A stretch of DNA of 27,848 bases, taken from positions 1-27,848 of the forward strand of contig CAKQPF010000047.1 of assembly GCA_934256705.1 (NCBI GenBank). Reading direction: 5' to 3'. A model generated the notes under the pieces. That model saw nothing but the letters and a program-made list of their open reading frames with translations. It ran no database searches and was not told the origin of the DNA. The position numbers and the translations under genes are program-made. Positions within the stretch are counted from its first letter, which is position 1; each line of letters begins with the position of its first letter. The stretch is from an uncultured Prevotella sp. (GTDB lineage Bacteria > Bacteroidota > Bacteroidia > Bacteroidales > Bacteroidaceae). Positions 6,194-13,849 of this stretch are shown here, piece by piece.

Positions 6194-8494
6194 TTAATTA
6201 TAGAAGTTCCAGGATATTCCTATCCGGAGCATTTTCTCGTTCATTGGATGGTGAGGTGTAGTGAAATACATCTTGTTTCCCTGTCCCTGGTTTACATGAC
6301 TCATCATAATGAAGAATCTGCAACCCTTCAGAACAAAGTTGGCATAGACATTGACGAAAGGATAATTACCCACCTTCGTCTTCACTTCATCATTCTCCTG
6401 CACTGCGAAAGCGCCCATTTGAGAGCAGTATTCCGGTGCATTATAAGAGGTGAAATATGTCACATCAGCTCCAAGATGGCACTTGAGTACCTTTGCAATC
6501 TTGAAGTCAAGATAGATATTGCTCCAGATATTGAGGTCAGGGACCGGCAGAACGGACTGCTTGCTGCTGTTCTGATAAGTCACCCTGTTCTCCCAATTCA
6601 ACGCTCCGAATGTGAAATCCTGGCACAGTTGGGCTGTGATAAGGCGGATATCATCGGATGACTGGCGTGAGAACACCTCGACTCCTACCGGAAGTCCTGC
6701 ACTGGAGTGGGAATATGACGTCGCGAGATAATTGTAATTGCTGATATTATCCACTCCTACTCTCAACTTCGTACGGGTGTGAGGGAACGTCAGAGTGCCG
6801 CCGATATGCGTATGAGTCACCTTGTCCATGTCGTCATCATCCCACCAGATGTGCTTGGAATGATAGTGGGACATGTAGAATTCCGGTGCTGTATGATGGA
6901 AGAAACCGTCGATATCCACCCTTGCGGTGTCGCCAAAGAGCGGAATATTGATGTCTGCCGTTCCGTCGATGCGCACATCTCCGAAGCGATCGCCGGCAAT
7001 TCCGAAGTCTCCTGTCACGTTATAGTGGAACAATGTTCCCTGCGTCTTGCTCAACTGCCCTCCTACCTTGATGATGTTCTCTGAGTAGGAAGTGGTTCGG
7101 CAGACTGTGTCAGGCATCGTGTATTTCCTGTATTCGTGGCTGATGAATGCCTTCAGTCCGGTCTTCATCCATTTGTTGAAGCCTTCAAGCATTGAAACAG
7201 CGAATACGTTCTTGATGCGGAAATGCTTTGTTTCATCATCTATCGAGTCATTCTGCGCCCCATCCATCAGCGGATAGACGGAGGAATAATAATCGGCAGG
7301 CGATGCATAGGCGATGTAATCACGGTCGTATTTATCCACGTTGAGAGTGTGGATGAAGCTCGTCACCGGCACATATTCATTCTTATACCACGCAGTATCT
7401 TCCTTGGCTTTCTTCTCTGCGGCAATCAGCGAGTCAGCCATTTCCTTGGAATCCACTGCTATTCTGTCGCCGCCAGCGGCCTTTACGGAGTCGTTAGGCA
7501 AGTCTCCCATCACCTTTGCATCCTTCGGGCGACCAGCGAATTTCTTCTCATCTTTCCTGCCCTTGTTGCCGTTTTTCTCCATTTCTTTCTGCTCCTCGTT
7601 CTCTTTTTGTGACTCAAGGGCAAACTTCTTCGCTGAAATCTCGGCTTCAGTCATGGGTACTTTCCTGTTGAAACCCACGATATAGCGATGAGAGAGAAAC
7701 AGATGGAGCGCATCATTACGAGTCCAGTTGCTTGAAAGGTTCACCGGAATCTCGGCAGAAGTATAGTTATCATCAAATTTCTCAGGATGAGTGATATAGT
7801 TATCATCTGTAATACCGCCGTTCTCTGTATTCTTCATGTGGTCCGTTGACAGAATCACATGAGCCTGATAGCGGTCTCCGAGATAGGAAGTCCACATCGT
7901 ATAGTCAAAGAGCGCAGTGGATTGGTTCTGATAGAAACCACGTCCATACATATAGTTGAACTTGAATCCTCCTCCGAGCTGCTTGCTTGCATTTACTGCA
8001 AAGAGGGCTTTCAGATAGTCCTCACCATTCGTCTTGTCACCGCAGGAGTAGTAATTGAGGTTGGTTATCGGCGAAAGGGTGTTGGTAAATCGTAGATTGT
8101 CCGGCTGGGTAAGGAAGAAATCATAATGCTTCAGGAACATGAACTCCTCGCCATCTTTCCTGTCGATGAAGATTCTGTTTATTCTCGGAGCACCGAGATT
8201 GCCCGTAGTATTGTATTCTCCATATCTTCCCTGGGTAAATCCGGAGTTCATGAATAGATGCTGGAGCGTATCCTTGACCTGCATCGTCCTATCTCCAAAC
8301 AACTTATCCACAGTCCAGACATACATTCCCCTCGGTGCCACCTTCTTGTTTTTTGTGGTATCTGTTCGGTGGGAAGGGTTGAATGTATTGGTGCTTTGGT
8401 TAAATCCGTCTTCATCATAGCCCTCGTTTATCTGTCCGAAAGCGATGCTATGATAGATTGATATGAGTATTATGATAAAGAGGTATCTCTTCAT
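6194..8494 (-). CDS. Putative outer-membrane porin (Porin_10-like)
   Basis: About 766 residues from the preferred start, MKRYLFIIILISIYHSIAFGQ, which is a classic signal peptide. An upstream in-frame ATG at 8518 would add eight residues before it and is less likely. The body is a long series of alternating polar/aromatic strands (KFNYMYGRGFYQ, YQAHVILSTDHMK, LHLFLSHRYIVGF, TKLRVGVDNISNYNY). It ends LRIGISWNFYN with the terminal aromatic of outer-membrane barrels. It resembles the Bacteroidota 'putative porin' family. Around residues 285-365 a charged, Lys/Glu/Asp-rich low-complexity stretch interrupts the barrel, probably as a loop. Substrate unknown; galM follows 36 bp later, so a link to sugar uptake is inference only. 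Confidence 0.85.
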   Translation of the reverse strand: MKRYLFIIILISIYHSIAFGQINEGYDEDGFNQSTNTFNPSHRTDTTKNKKVAPRGMYVWTVDKLFGDRTMQVKDTLQHLFMNSGFTQGRYGEYNTTGNLGAPRINRIFIDRKDGEEFMFLKHYDFFLTQPDNLRFTNTLSPITNLNYYSCGDKTNGEDYLKALFAVNASKQLGGGFKFNYMYGRGFYQNQSTALFDYTMWTSYLGDRYQAHVILSTDHMKNTENGGITDDNYITHPEKFDDNYTSAEIPVNLSSNWTRNDALHLFLSHRYIVGFNRKVPMTEAEISAKKFALESQKENEEQKEMEKNGNKGRKDEKKFAGRPKDAKVMGDLPNDSVKAAGGDRIAVDSKEMADSLIAAEKKAKEDTAWYKNEYVPVTSFIHTLNVDKYDRDYIAYASPADYYSSVYPLMDGAQNDSIDDETKHFRIKNVFAVSMLEGFNKWMKTGLKAFISHEYRKYTMPDTVCRTTSYSENIIKVGGQLSKTQGTLFHYNVTGDFGIAGDRFGDVRIDGTADINIPLFGDTARVDIDGFFHHTAPEFYMSHYHSKHIWWDDDDMDKVTHTHIGGTLTFPHTRTKLRVGVDNISNYNYLATSYSHSSAGLPVGVEVFSRQSSDDIRLITAQLCQDFTFGALNWENRVTYQNSSKQSVLPVPDLNIWSNIYLDFKIAKVLKCHLGADVTYFTSYNAPEYCSQMGAFAVQENDEVKTKVGNYPFVNVYANFVLKGCRFFIMMSHVNQGQGNKMYFTTPHHPMNEKMLRIGISWNFYN

Positions 8495-8554
8495 TGATTG
8501 TCTTTTCTGGTAGATCATTCCGGGAATATTCCATCCCGTTTTCCATTCATTACA

Positions 8555-8806
8555 TTACTTCTTGAACCTGAGAGCGCACTCTGCCATCTTGAAAGCCATT
8601 CCTATGATGATGATGACGGCTCCCATACGGTTATCGACTTTTACATAAACGACGCATCCTGCCACTGCGACAAGCATGAAGATGACATTCAGTATCTGCC
8701 TGAGCAGGAAGAATTTTCCGCGTTCCTTCTCCGGTTTGCGATGGTGTCTTCTTACTGAAGGCTCCTCCACAGGGTTTTCATTTATTCCGTTATTGTTTGT
8801 ATCCAT
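8555..8806 (-). CDS. Small two-helix membrane protein
   Basis: 83 residues. The N-terminal 30 are polar and basic (VRRHHRKPEKERGK). Two hydrophobic helices follow, about 35-54 (ILNVIFMLVAVAGCVVYVKV) and 61-76 (MGAVIIIIGMAFKMAE), and the end is basic (LRFKK). This is a small inner-membrane protein with both termini probably cytoplasmic. I do not recognise a function. It precedes the porin gene by 60 bp on the same strand and is likely co-transcribed. The motif TTTTGGGTTG lies just upstream of its start, as it does for two other minus-strand genes here. Confidence 0.75.
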   Translation of the reverse strand: MDTNNNGINENPVEEPSVRRHHRKPEKERGKFFLLRQILNVIFMLVAVAGCVVYVKVDNRMGAVIIIIGMAFKMAECALRFKK

Positions 8807-8814
8807 CAGCCTTT

Positions 8815-8828
8815 TGGGTTGGTTGGTA
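8815..8828. repeat. Short G/T heptad pair upstream of small membrane protein gene
   Basis: TGGGTTG GTTGGTA lies 8 bp upstream of the start at 8806. With the preceding TTT it gives TTTTGGGTTG (8812-8821), the same decamer found at 11033-11042 and 20670-20679. Confidence 0.5.
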
Positions 8829-8876
8829 TATATTCTGCTTTACCTAAATCACCTTAAAGCGATGCTGGCAAGCGTT

Positions 8877-9533
8877 TTACTTCTTCAATTCCTCACCGAT
8901 CCAAGCGAACAGTTCGTCCTTGCGGTCAATGGTCTTCTCGCGGAATTTCTTTGTTCCGCCCTTGGTGTATTTCGTTCCTTTCTTATTGAAAGAGACTGCA
9001 TCCGAAATCATCTCCTCAGCTGTATAAGTTACTTCCGTAGGGCGACCTATCTCATAGCGATATGTGATATTGGTAAGCTTTATGGTACACTTTCCATCGC
9101 TGCACGCCACAAAGAGATGATAGTTGAAGAGTGTCTGGTCGAGGGAGAGCAGTTTATTGGAAAAGACGAGATGTTCACAGAGACGGACTCCTATCTGGTT
9201 GGTGTTTCTGTTTACCACAGCAACGACGGATTTGTCGGTCTGCTGCTCGGTCTTTACCAATCTCTGCATCGTGGCAAGTGCCTTTGTGTAGATTTCCGCG
9301 CCGGTAAGCCCCGGAAGGTCGTATGTCTTTGTCCAGCAGACTCTGCCGTTTTCCTCTGTCACAGCACCTTTATTATACTTAGGTGGAATGACCTTTGATG
9401 TCTTGTTGCCAAACAATGCCTTCTTTTCCTGCTTCACTTCCTCCTGCTGATTGTCAAGGGTTTCCCAGCCAGTCTGGGCATAGCAGGTCATAGTGGAAGC
9501 GAAAAGCGAAAGGGCTATTATTATCTTTTTCAT
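8877..9533 (-). CDS. Secreted DUF4468-like protein
   Basis: 218 residues starting with a clear signal peptide, MKKIIIALSLFASTMTCYAQ. The mature part contains WTKTYDLPGLTGAEIYTKALATMQRLVK and LFNYHLFVACSDGKCTIKLTNITYRYE. These fit the DUF4468 (TBP-like fold) family of Bacteroidota envelope proteins, whose function is not established. The C-terminus is Lys-rich and ends in a helix (DELFAWIGEELKK). It has its own promoter at 9579-9607. The next gene on the strand is the small membrane protein 70 bp downstream. Confidence 0.75.
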   Translation of the reverse strand: MKKIIIALSLFASTMTCYAQTGWETLDNQQEEVKQEKKALFGNKTSKVIPPKYNKGAVTEENGRVCWTKTYDLPGLTGAEIYTKALATMQRLVKTEQQTDKSVVAVVNRNTNQIGVRLCEHLVFSNKLLSLDQTLFNYHLFVACSDGKCTIKLTNITYRYEIGRPTEVTYTAEEMISDAVSFNKKGTKYTKGGTKKFREKTIDRKDELFAWIGEELKK

Positions 9534-9578
9534 TGTAGTTTAATTATAATATAATCGTTTTGTAATACCATTCAACTG

Positions 9579-9607
9579 CAAAGATATAAAAAAAAAGCAA
9601 AAGTCAA
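9579..9607 (-). promoter_or_regulatory. Promoter of the DUF4468-like gene
   Basis: The minus-strand -7 box is TATCTTTG (9586-9579). A TTG at 9607-9605 is 18 bp further upstream as the -33 element. The distance from the -7 box to the ATG is 45 bp. The -33 element overlaps the region just after the stop of the preceding gene (9612). Confidence 0.6.
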
Positions 9608-9611
9608 TAAA

Positions 9612-10448
9612 TTATAAGCATTGTTTAACATTTTTCTTGCCGTAATAATACTGACCTTTTCCTTTTGTAAACCATCCCCATGAAATCGCATTCTTCGGAC
9701 AGTGATGGAGACAAGCGAAGCAAGTGAGGCATTTTCCATTGTGTTTCCACTCCGGCAAGCCATTATTTTCACCTTCAGGCACCTTCGCCGCGGACGATTC
9801 CGTTCCGCTCTTCCGGCATTCTATATCATGAATGGGGCAGACCTTCTCGCATATTCCGCAACCGACACATTTATTCTTATCGACATGAAAACAGGCGTCA
9901 GTAATAAGGAATCTGGTGAAGAATCCACCGAGCAACCCTGAATAAAGCCTTGGGAATGCACCTTTGTCGAGATATTCCCCTCCCCTGCTCTCGCTTATCA
10001 GCCTGGCATATTTGCCCACATTAACGCTGGCATTATAATACTTAGTACTGGCTGAAGTGAACGTGTCAAGATACATGAACGGCAGTCCGATGTAACTTTC
10101 AGGCATAATAATAGAGAAAGAAGCATTGAGATGCATCCCTCTCTCCTTGATTTGTGCGGCAAAAAGCGTCATCGTCTCGCCCACACTGTCTCCTGCCGTG
10201 CAGAAAGCATAGGTGTAAGTGGTTGGAGAATAATGGATAAGCGTCAGCTTTTCCAGAAATTCCCTTACTATCTTTGGCACTCTCCAGCCATGCACCGGAA
10301 ACACGAAACCCACCTTCTCACCAGCCTTGAGGGAGTACTCCGGATGGTCTCCCATAGTGGTGATGTCGCAGATTCTGTCTGCCACGAGGTCTGCTAGTTT
10401 CTCTGCAGCCCACTTGCTGTTTCCTGTTGCTGAGAAATAGAATATCAT
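9612..10448 (-). CDS. EFR1-type flavodoxin/ferredoxin fusion
   Basis: 278 residues. The N-terminus MIFYFSATGNSKWAAEKLA is the FMN-binding loop of a flavodoxin-like domain (about 1-170). The C-terminus has two [4Fe-4S] clusters in bacterial ferredoxin arrangement: Cys194, 197, 200, 204 (CVGCGICEKVCP) and Cys240, 243, 246, 250 (CLTCFACLHHCP). This matches the EFR1 family of soluble electron-transfer proteins, whose partners are generally unknown. An extra loop of about 35 residues separates the two cluster motifs. It follows the FHA gene by 44 bp on the same strand and may share its transcript. Confidence 0.9.
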   Translation of the reverse strand: MIFYFSATGNSKWAAEKLADLVADRICDITTMGDHPEYSLKAGEKVGFVFPVHGWRVPKIVREFLEKLTLIHYSPTTYTYAFCTAGDSVGETMTLFAAQIKERGMHLNASFSIIMPESYIGLPFMYLDTFTSASTKYYNASVNVGKYARLISESRGGEYLDKGAFPRLYSGLLGGFFTRFLITDACFHVDKNKCVGCGICEKVCPIHDIECRKSGTESSAAKVPEGENNGLPEWKHNGKCLTCFACLHHCPKNAISWGWFTKGKGQYYYGKKNVKQCL

Positions 10449-10492
10449 TTGCTTTTCCTCTCTTTCCTGATTACTAATACTTTGCAGTCCCT

Positions 10493-11029
10493 TTACTGGT
10501 CTTCCTCGTGTCCCTTGGTCTTCAATATGATGGAAGTGGCACCGATGGTAAAGAGCGTATCATTCTCAATCACACGGCGTTCCCTGTCGCCGAGTATCTC
10601 ATTGTCAACGAATGTTCCCGTATAGCTCGGACCATCGCGCAGCACATACTTGAGATTTCCTCTCTTGTCACGGCTCACATTGATGACGCAGTGGTTCATA
10701 TCCACTGACGGATCCACCGTCTCAATCGGAGTATTACACTTCGATCCCTTCATGTATCTGCCGATGATATTGTCTCCCATCTTCAATGGAAGCACCTGCT
10801 TATAGTGGAACACATTCTCTATCACCACGATAGCTCCACATCCCTCATCTGCCTCTTGAGCGGTAGGGTTCTCATCTTTCTGCTGTTTTCTCAGTTTGGA
10901 AACGCCAATTCGGATTCCAAACTCCTTGCCGCAACGGTCACATTGGAACACCAATGACTGTCCGCTCTCATATCTTGTCTCATCAAAAGTGATGTAGTTA
11001 TCACACTTCGGGCATCTTACTCTTTTCAT
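10493..11029 (-). CDS. Zinc-ribbon plus FHA-domain protein
   Basis: 178 residues. The N-terminal zinc ribbon has Cys6-Cys9 (CPKC) and Cys30-Cys33 (CDRC). A basic linker follows (KLRKQQK), then an FHA domain of about residues 70-172. FHA hallmarks are visible: the Gly-Arg pair at 90-91 (IIGRYMKG), the later MNHCVINV segment with His113, and GTFVDNE with Asn143. FHA domains bind phosphothreonine peptides. The ribbon resembles 'MJ0042/zinc-ribbon' sensors, but its ligand cannot be told. No Ser/Thr kinase gene is in the window. The heptad array starts 7 bp upstream of the start codon. Confidence 0.85.
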   Translation of the reverse strand: MKRVRCPKCDNYITFDETRYESGQSLVFQCDRCGKEFGIRIGVSKLRKQQKDENPTAQEADEGCGAIVVIENVFHYKQVLPLKMGDNIIGRYMKGSKCNTPIETVDPSVDMNHCVINVSRDKRGNLKYVLRDGPSYTGTFVDNEILGDRERRVIENDTLFTIGATSIILKTKGHEEDQ

Positions 11030-11035
11030 TTCTTT

Positions 11036-11105
11036 TGGGTTGTGGGTTGATGGTTGTGGATTGTCGGTTGTGGGTTATGGGGTCGTTGGTCTTGGGTCGT
11101 TGGTC
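11036..11105. repeat. G/T-rich heptad tandem array, 10 units
   Basis: Ten consecutive 7-mers run without a gap, beginning TGGGTTG, TGGGTTG, ATGGTTG, TGGATTG, TCGGTTG, TGGGTTA, and ending GTTGGTC, TTGGGTC, GTTGGTC. The array sits in the 5' leader or promoter region of the FHA gene. On the coding (minus) strand it is C/A-rich. A shorter array of the same type is at 20673-20707. Confidence 0.85.
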
Positions 11106-11406
11106 AGTCTGATTACAAGAATACAAACCATATCGCCAATTACCGGAAAGCCAAGAGCCTTATACCAATAAAAAAAATGAAGAACACTAACGCTGAGCAT
11201 CCTCCACTTCCCTTTTTCTTCAGGCAGGAATCACCATGCCCCAACTATTTATTACACCTTATATATCTCGATTGCAGCAATGACGGAAAACTGACCGCAA
11301 TATCATCGCAAGCCTTTCTGCAAGCCATGAATTGGTCTATTTTCCGGTTTTGGACCTTTACAAGAAAATGCCCTTGTAACATTCTCATTGTCAGCGCATT
11401 GCAATA
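11106..11406. other. Intergenic stretch with no convincing gene
   Basis: The gap from 11030 to 11740 (711 bp) contains the heptad array, this stretch and the 22-bp array. Open frames here have no recognisable family, no promoter of the local type and run through the repeats. I see no RNA gene, terminator or strong hairpin. 11363-11406 may be a decayed extension of the 22-bp array (one unit ends GCATTGCAATA). Confidence 0.6.
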
Positions 11407-11538
11407 GCATAGCTTTTAGGGTGTAAAAGCATAGATATTACAGGGTAAAAGCTTAGCTTTTGCAAGGCAATAACTATGATATTGCACTGTGAAAGCTTAG
11501 CTATTGGAAAATCATTGCTTTGCTATCATTTTCTGTTC
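11407..11538. repeat. Degenerate 22-bp tandem repeat array, 6 units (array B)
   Basis: Units start at 11407, 11429, 11451, 11473, 11495 and 11517, each 22 bp. They begin GCATAGCTTTT, GCATAGATATT, GCTTAGCTTTT, ACTATGATATT, GCTTAGCTATT and GCTTTGCTATC. Most end in GnAAAA or nAATA. TAGC is at unit positions 4-7. Unit junctions form small dyads such as AAAAGCT-T-AGCTTTT. From 11539 to the stop at 11741 I see nothing else. Confidence 0.8.
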
Positions 11539-11740
11539 TGTTTTTCCCCTTCTTGCTTTACCATTATCGGAGATTTACAGACAGTGCATTTTCTAAGCTT
11601 TTTGTCCCTGAAGCCAGACAACAATAACCGAATATACGACAGACACATCTGCGTCTGTGTAAATTTTCATTCATTGATTTATCCATTCTCAGGCAAAGCC
11701 ATTTTGCCACGGGAGCACAGGAACAAGCGAGGAAGATGAA

Positions 11741-12862
11741 TCAGTTCACCTTCATCACCCAGACATCTCTATACTGCGAAGACTTGTCGCGCAACTTCTC
11801 CGAAGCCACATAAGCCTCGGCTTCTGTATCGTACGATCCGCAGACCACCTTGTTTCCGCTCGCACGCTCCAGCACACGCGCATCCTTCAGACCGTCCTTT
11901 TTCAGTCTGTCAGCAAGTGCTTCACCATTCGGTTTTGCCACTTTGCTGGCGAGAACCAGTACGTACTGCTCTTTCTTTTCCACCTTTTTTGCCTCAAGGA
12001 CAGAGTCTTCCGAAGCGGTACGCTCGGTGTTTACCACAGCATTGTTCACCACTTTCACCACCTCTATCTTCTCGGGTGCAGCCACCTTGGTCTGCGGCAT
12101 GATTGTGGAGAGGATATTGCTGTCCATAGAGCACTGCTGAACGACAGTCGGAACTGCCTCACCGAAAGGCATTGAAGAGAACACAAACACGATGAGCAGC
12201 ACTGCAACGGCCGCGATATTCATATACAGTCCGGAGTCAACGCTCAGGATTGTAGCCGTATGCTTCGGTGCATTATCTGCCTCATTGCCAATCTTTTCCG
12301 CAACAGAAGCATTAGCATCGTCTCTCGTTCCCTTAGAGAATTTGATGACATTGCCCCACTTCTTCTTCGCCTTTACCTTGCGGGCAGCGACCTTGGTTTC
12401 CGGCACGCTCTCTTCTTTTTCCTCCGCCTGAGCGGCAACAGTCTTCAGAAGCGGCATCTCAAAGGAGTCCAATGCGTAGATGGAAGGCGTGAGAATACCT
12501 GACGGACATGGCTCAAACTCATAGTTGTTGTCCTCATTCACCCTTATCACACCAATGTCCGGAAGCTCATAATAGCCTTCCTGGGCAATAATCTGGCGCA
12601 TTTCCCTTACTTCAGACTCAATGCGGGTCATGGCATCAGGATAACTGATGTCATAAGCCTCCACGTATGATTGCGCGAGGAGGGAGTCATTTATATAAAG
12701 CTGGGAATTAAAGCCAAGAGTGCGACGTGGCGGCAGGAACAGACCTTCCTCCTCATCATATACGGAATTAACGTGGTGAGCCATAAACCCACCAAACTCC
12801 GGAACGATCACACAATCGTTGTCGAGGAGCAAAATCTCAATATGTTTAGCCAATTCTATCAT
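11741..12862 (-). CDS. HU-CCDC81-like / SPOR-domain membrane protein
   Basis: 373 residues from the preferred start MIELAKHIEILLLDND. The reading frame continues 13 codons upstream, but the promoter -7 box (12871-12878) lies inside that extension, so the upstream ATG is unlikely. Residues about 1-130 match paired bacterial HU-CCDC81 domains (DCVIVPEFGGFMAHHV, PPRRTLGFNSQLYINDSLLAQ, ELPDIGVIRVN). A basic linker follows (ARKVKAKKKW), then one transmembrane helix at about 212-231 (MNIAAVAVLLIVFVFSSM). The C-terminal SPOR domain covers about 299-373 (QYVLVLASKV...VVCGSYDTEAEA). SPOR domains bind denuded peptidoglycan, so this protein spans cytoplasmic HU-like modules to septal wall. Confidence 0.9.
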   Translation of the reverse strand: MIELAKHIEILLLDNDCVIVPEFGGFMAHHVNSVYDEEEGLFLPPRRTLGFNSQLYINDSLLAQSYVEAYDISYPDAMTRIESEVREMRQIIAQEGYYELPDIGVIRVNEDNNYEFEPCPSGILTPSIYALDSFEMPLLKTVAAQAEEKEESVPETKVAARKVKAKKKWGNVIKFSKGTRDDANASVAEKIGNEADNAPKHTATILSVDSGLYMNIAAVAVLLIVFVFSSMPFGEAVPTVVQQCSMDSNILSTIMPQTKVAAPEKIEVVKVVNNAVVNTERTASEDSVLEAKKVEKKEQYVLVLASKVAKPNGEALADRLKKDGLKDARVLERASGNKVVCGSYDTEAEAYVASEKLRDKSSQYRDVWVMKVN

Positions 12863-12870
12863 CCGAATTG

Positions 12871-12902
12871 CAAAGTTACTACATTTTCCCGAAACTGGCA
12901 AA
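12871..12902 (-). promoter_or_regulatory. Complete promoter of the HU/SPOR gene, 8 nt from its start codon
   Basis: The minus strand reads TTTG (12902-12899), a 20-bp spacer, then TAACTTTG (12878-12871): an ideal Bacteroidota promoter. Only 8 nt separate the -7 box from the ATG at 12862, so the mRNA should be leaderless or nearly so. Confidence 0.8.
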
Positions 12903-12940
12903 TAAAAGTAAATTTATTCAGAAAAAAATATCCTGTATTC

Positions 12941-12969
12941 TTTGTTTACAAAATTTATTGTTATATTTG
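12941..12969 (+). promoter_or_regulatory. Promoter of the lipoprotein gene
   Basis: -7 box TATATTTG (12962-12969), with TTTG (12941-12944) upstream at a short 17-bp spacing. The ATG at 12979 is 9 nt after the -7 box, again giving a very short leader. It is divergent from the HU/SPOR promoter, with about 38 bp between the two -33 elements. Confidence 0.6.
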
Positions 12970-12978
12970 CACCCGTTT

Positions 12979-13836
12979 ATGAAACCCACACATTATTATA
13001 ATACACGCGTGCGCAAAGCACTCAGATGCTGCATAGCCTTTTTCATGCTTGTAGGCATCTCCGTTTCCTTCTCCTGCTCCGTCTCATCATGTGGCAACAG
13101 CAAAACTTCCGAGAAACAGGAACAGGAGGAAGACCTTCAGGCAAAGAAGATGATACAGGGCATCTGGATAAACGAAGACCAAGGCAGCTGCGCTTTCAGG
13201 GCTAAGGGAGACACCATCTTCTATCCCGACTCTCTCAGCGAGCCGGTGAAATTCCGCATCTTTGCCGACACTCTTTTCCTCGAAAACTCACAATCCACCA
13301 AGTATCATATCCTCAAGCTCACTGAGCATACTCTACGTTTCGTCAATTCTGACGGTGACGAGGTGGCCTTGTCGAAAACGAACGACAAGGATTACCTTGC
13401 TGTTTTCGAGCATGAGAAACCGAAAACCACTGATATCAATCAGGGACGCCTTATCAAGCGCGACACGGTGATGACGGCTGGAGAAAAGAGATTCCATGCT
13501 TACTCACAGGTAAACCCTACCACTTTCAAGGTGCTTCGCCAGAGCGTCAATGAGGAAGGCGTAAGCGTGGATCAGGCTTATTATGACAATATCGTGCATA
13601 TTGCCGTATATGATGGTTCCAAGGCTTTGATAAACAGGGACTACCGCAAGGGTGATTTCTCCAGATTGGTGCCTAAAGAGTACATCGCACGCTGCATTCT
13701 CTCCGACATCACCATAGAGAAAGCGACGGCGGAGGGCGTGCATTTCATCGCAATTCTCACTGAGCCTGACACTTACACGAGTTATCACATCAACATAATC
13801 GTGGATGCCAACGGCAAGGTAAACATGACTATCTAA
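12979..13836 (+). CDS. Lipoprotein, DUF4738-like
   Basis: 285 residues from the preferred start MKPTHYYNTRVRKALRCC. An upstream in-frame ATG at 12868 would begin before the promoter and add a non-signal extension. The N-terminus has Arg/Lys, then a hydrophobic stretch (CIAFFMLVGISVSFSC) with Cys33 or Cys38 as the lipidation site. The mature protein begins with a Gln/Glu/Asp-rich linker (EKQEQEEDLQ). It then has GIWINEDQGSCAFRAKGDTIFYPDSLSEPVKF, which I associate with the DUF4738 family of unknown function; that assignment is from memory. The AraC-type gene starts 13 bp after its stop, so the two are probably one operon. Confidence 0.75.
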   Translation: MKPTHYYNTRVRKALRCCIAFFMLVGISVSFSCSVSSCGNSKTSEKQEQEEDLQAKKMIQGIWINEDQGSCAFRAKGDTIFYPDSLSEPVKFRIFADTLFLENSQSTKYHILKLTEHTLRFVNSDGDEVALSKTNDKDYLAVFEHEKPKTTDINQGRLIKRDTVMTAGEKRFHAYSQVNPTTFKVLRQSVNEEGVSVDQAYYDNIVHIAVYDGSKALINRDYRKGDFSRLVPKEYIARCILSDITIEKATAEGVHFIAILTEPDTYTSYHINIIVDANGKVNMTI

Positions 13837-13849
13837 GCCCTGCCCCATC

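Noticed and set aside
11054..11739. Two plus-strand reading frames (117 and 87 codons) in the 711-bp gap
   Set aside because: They run through the heptad and 22-bp arrays, resemble no family I know, and lack a promoter of the local type.
12863..12901. Upstream ATG extending the HU/SPOR protein by 13 residues
   Set aside because: The extension overlaps an ideal promoter, whose -7 box is at 12871-12878, and homology begins at MIELAKH.
12868..12978. Upstream ATG extending the lipoprotein by 37 residues
   Set aside because: It would start before the promoter at 12941-12969 and hide the lipoprotein signal.
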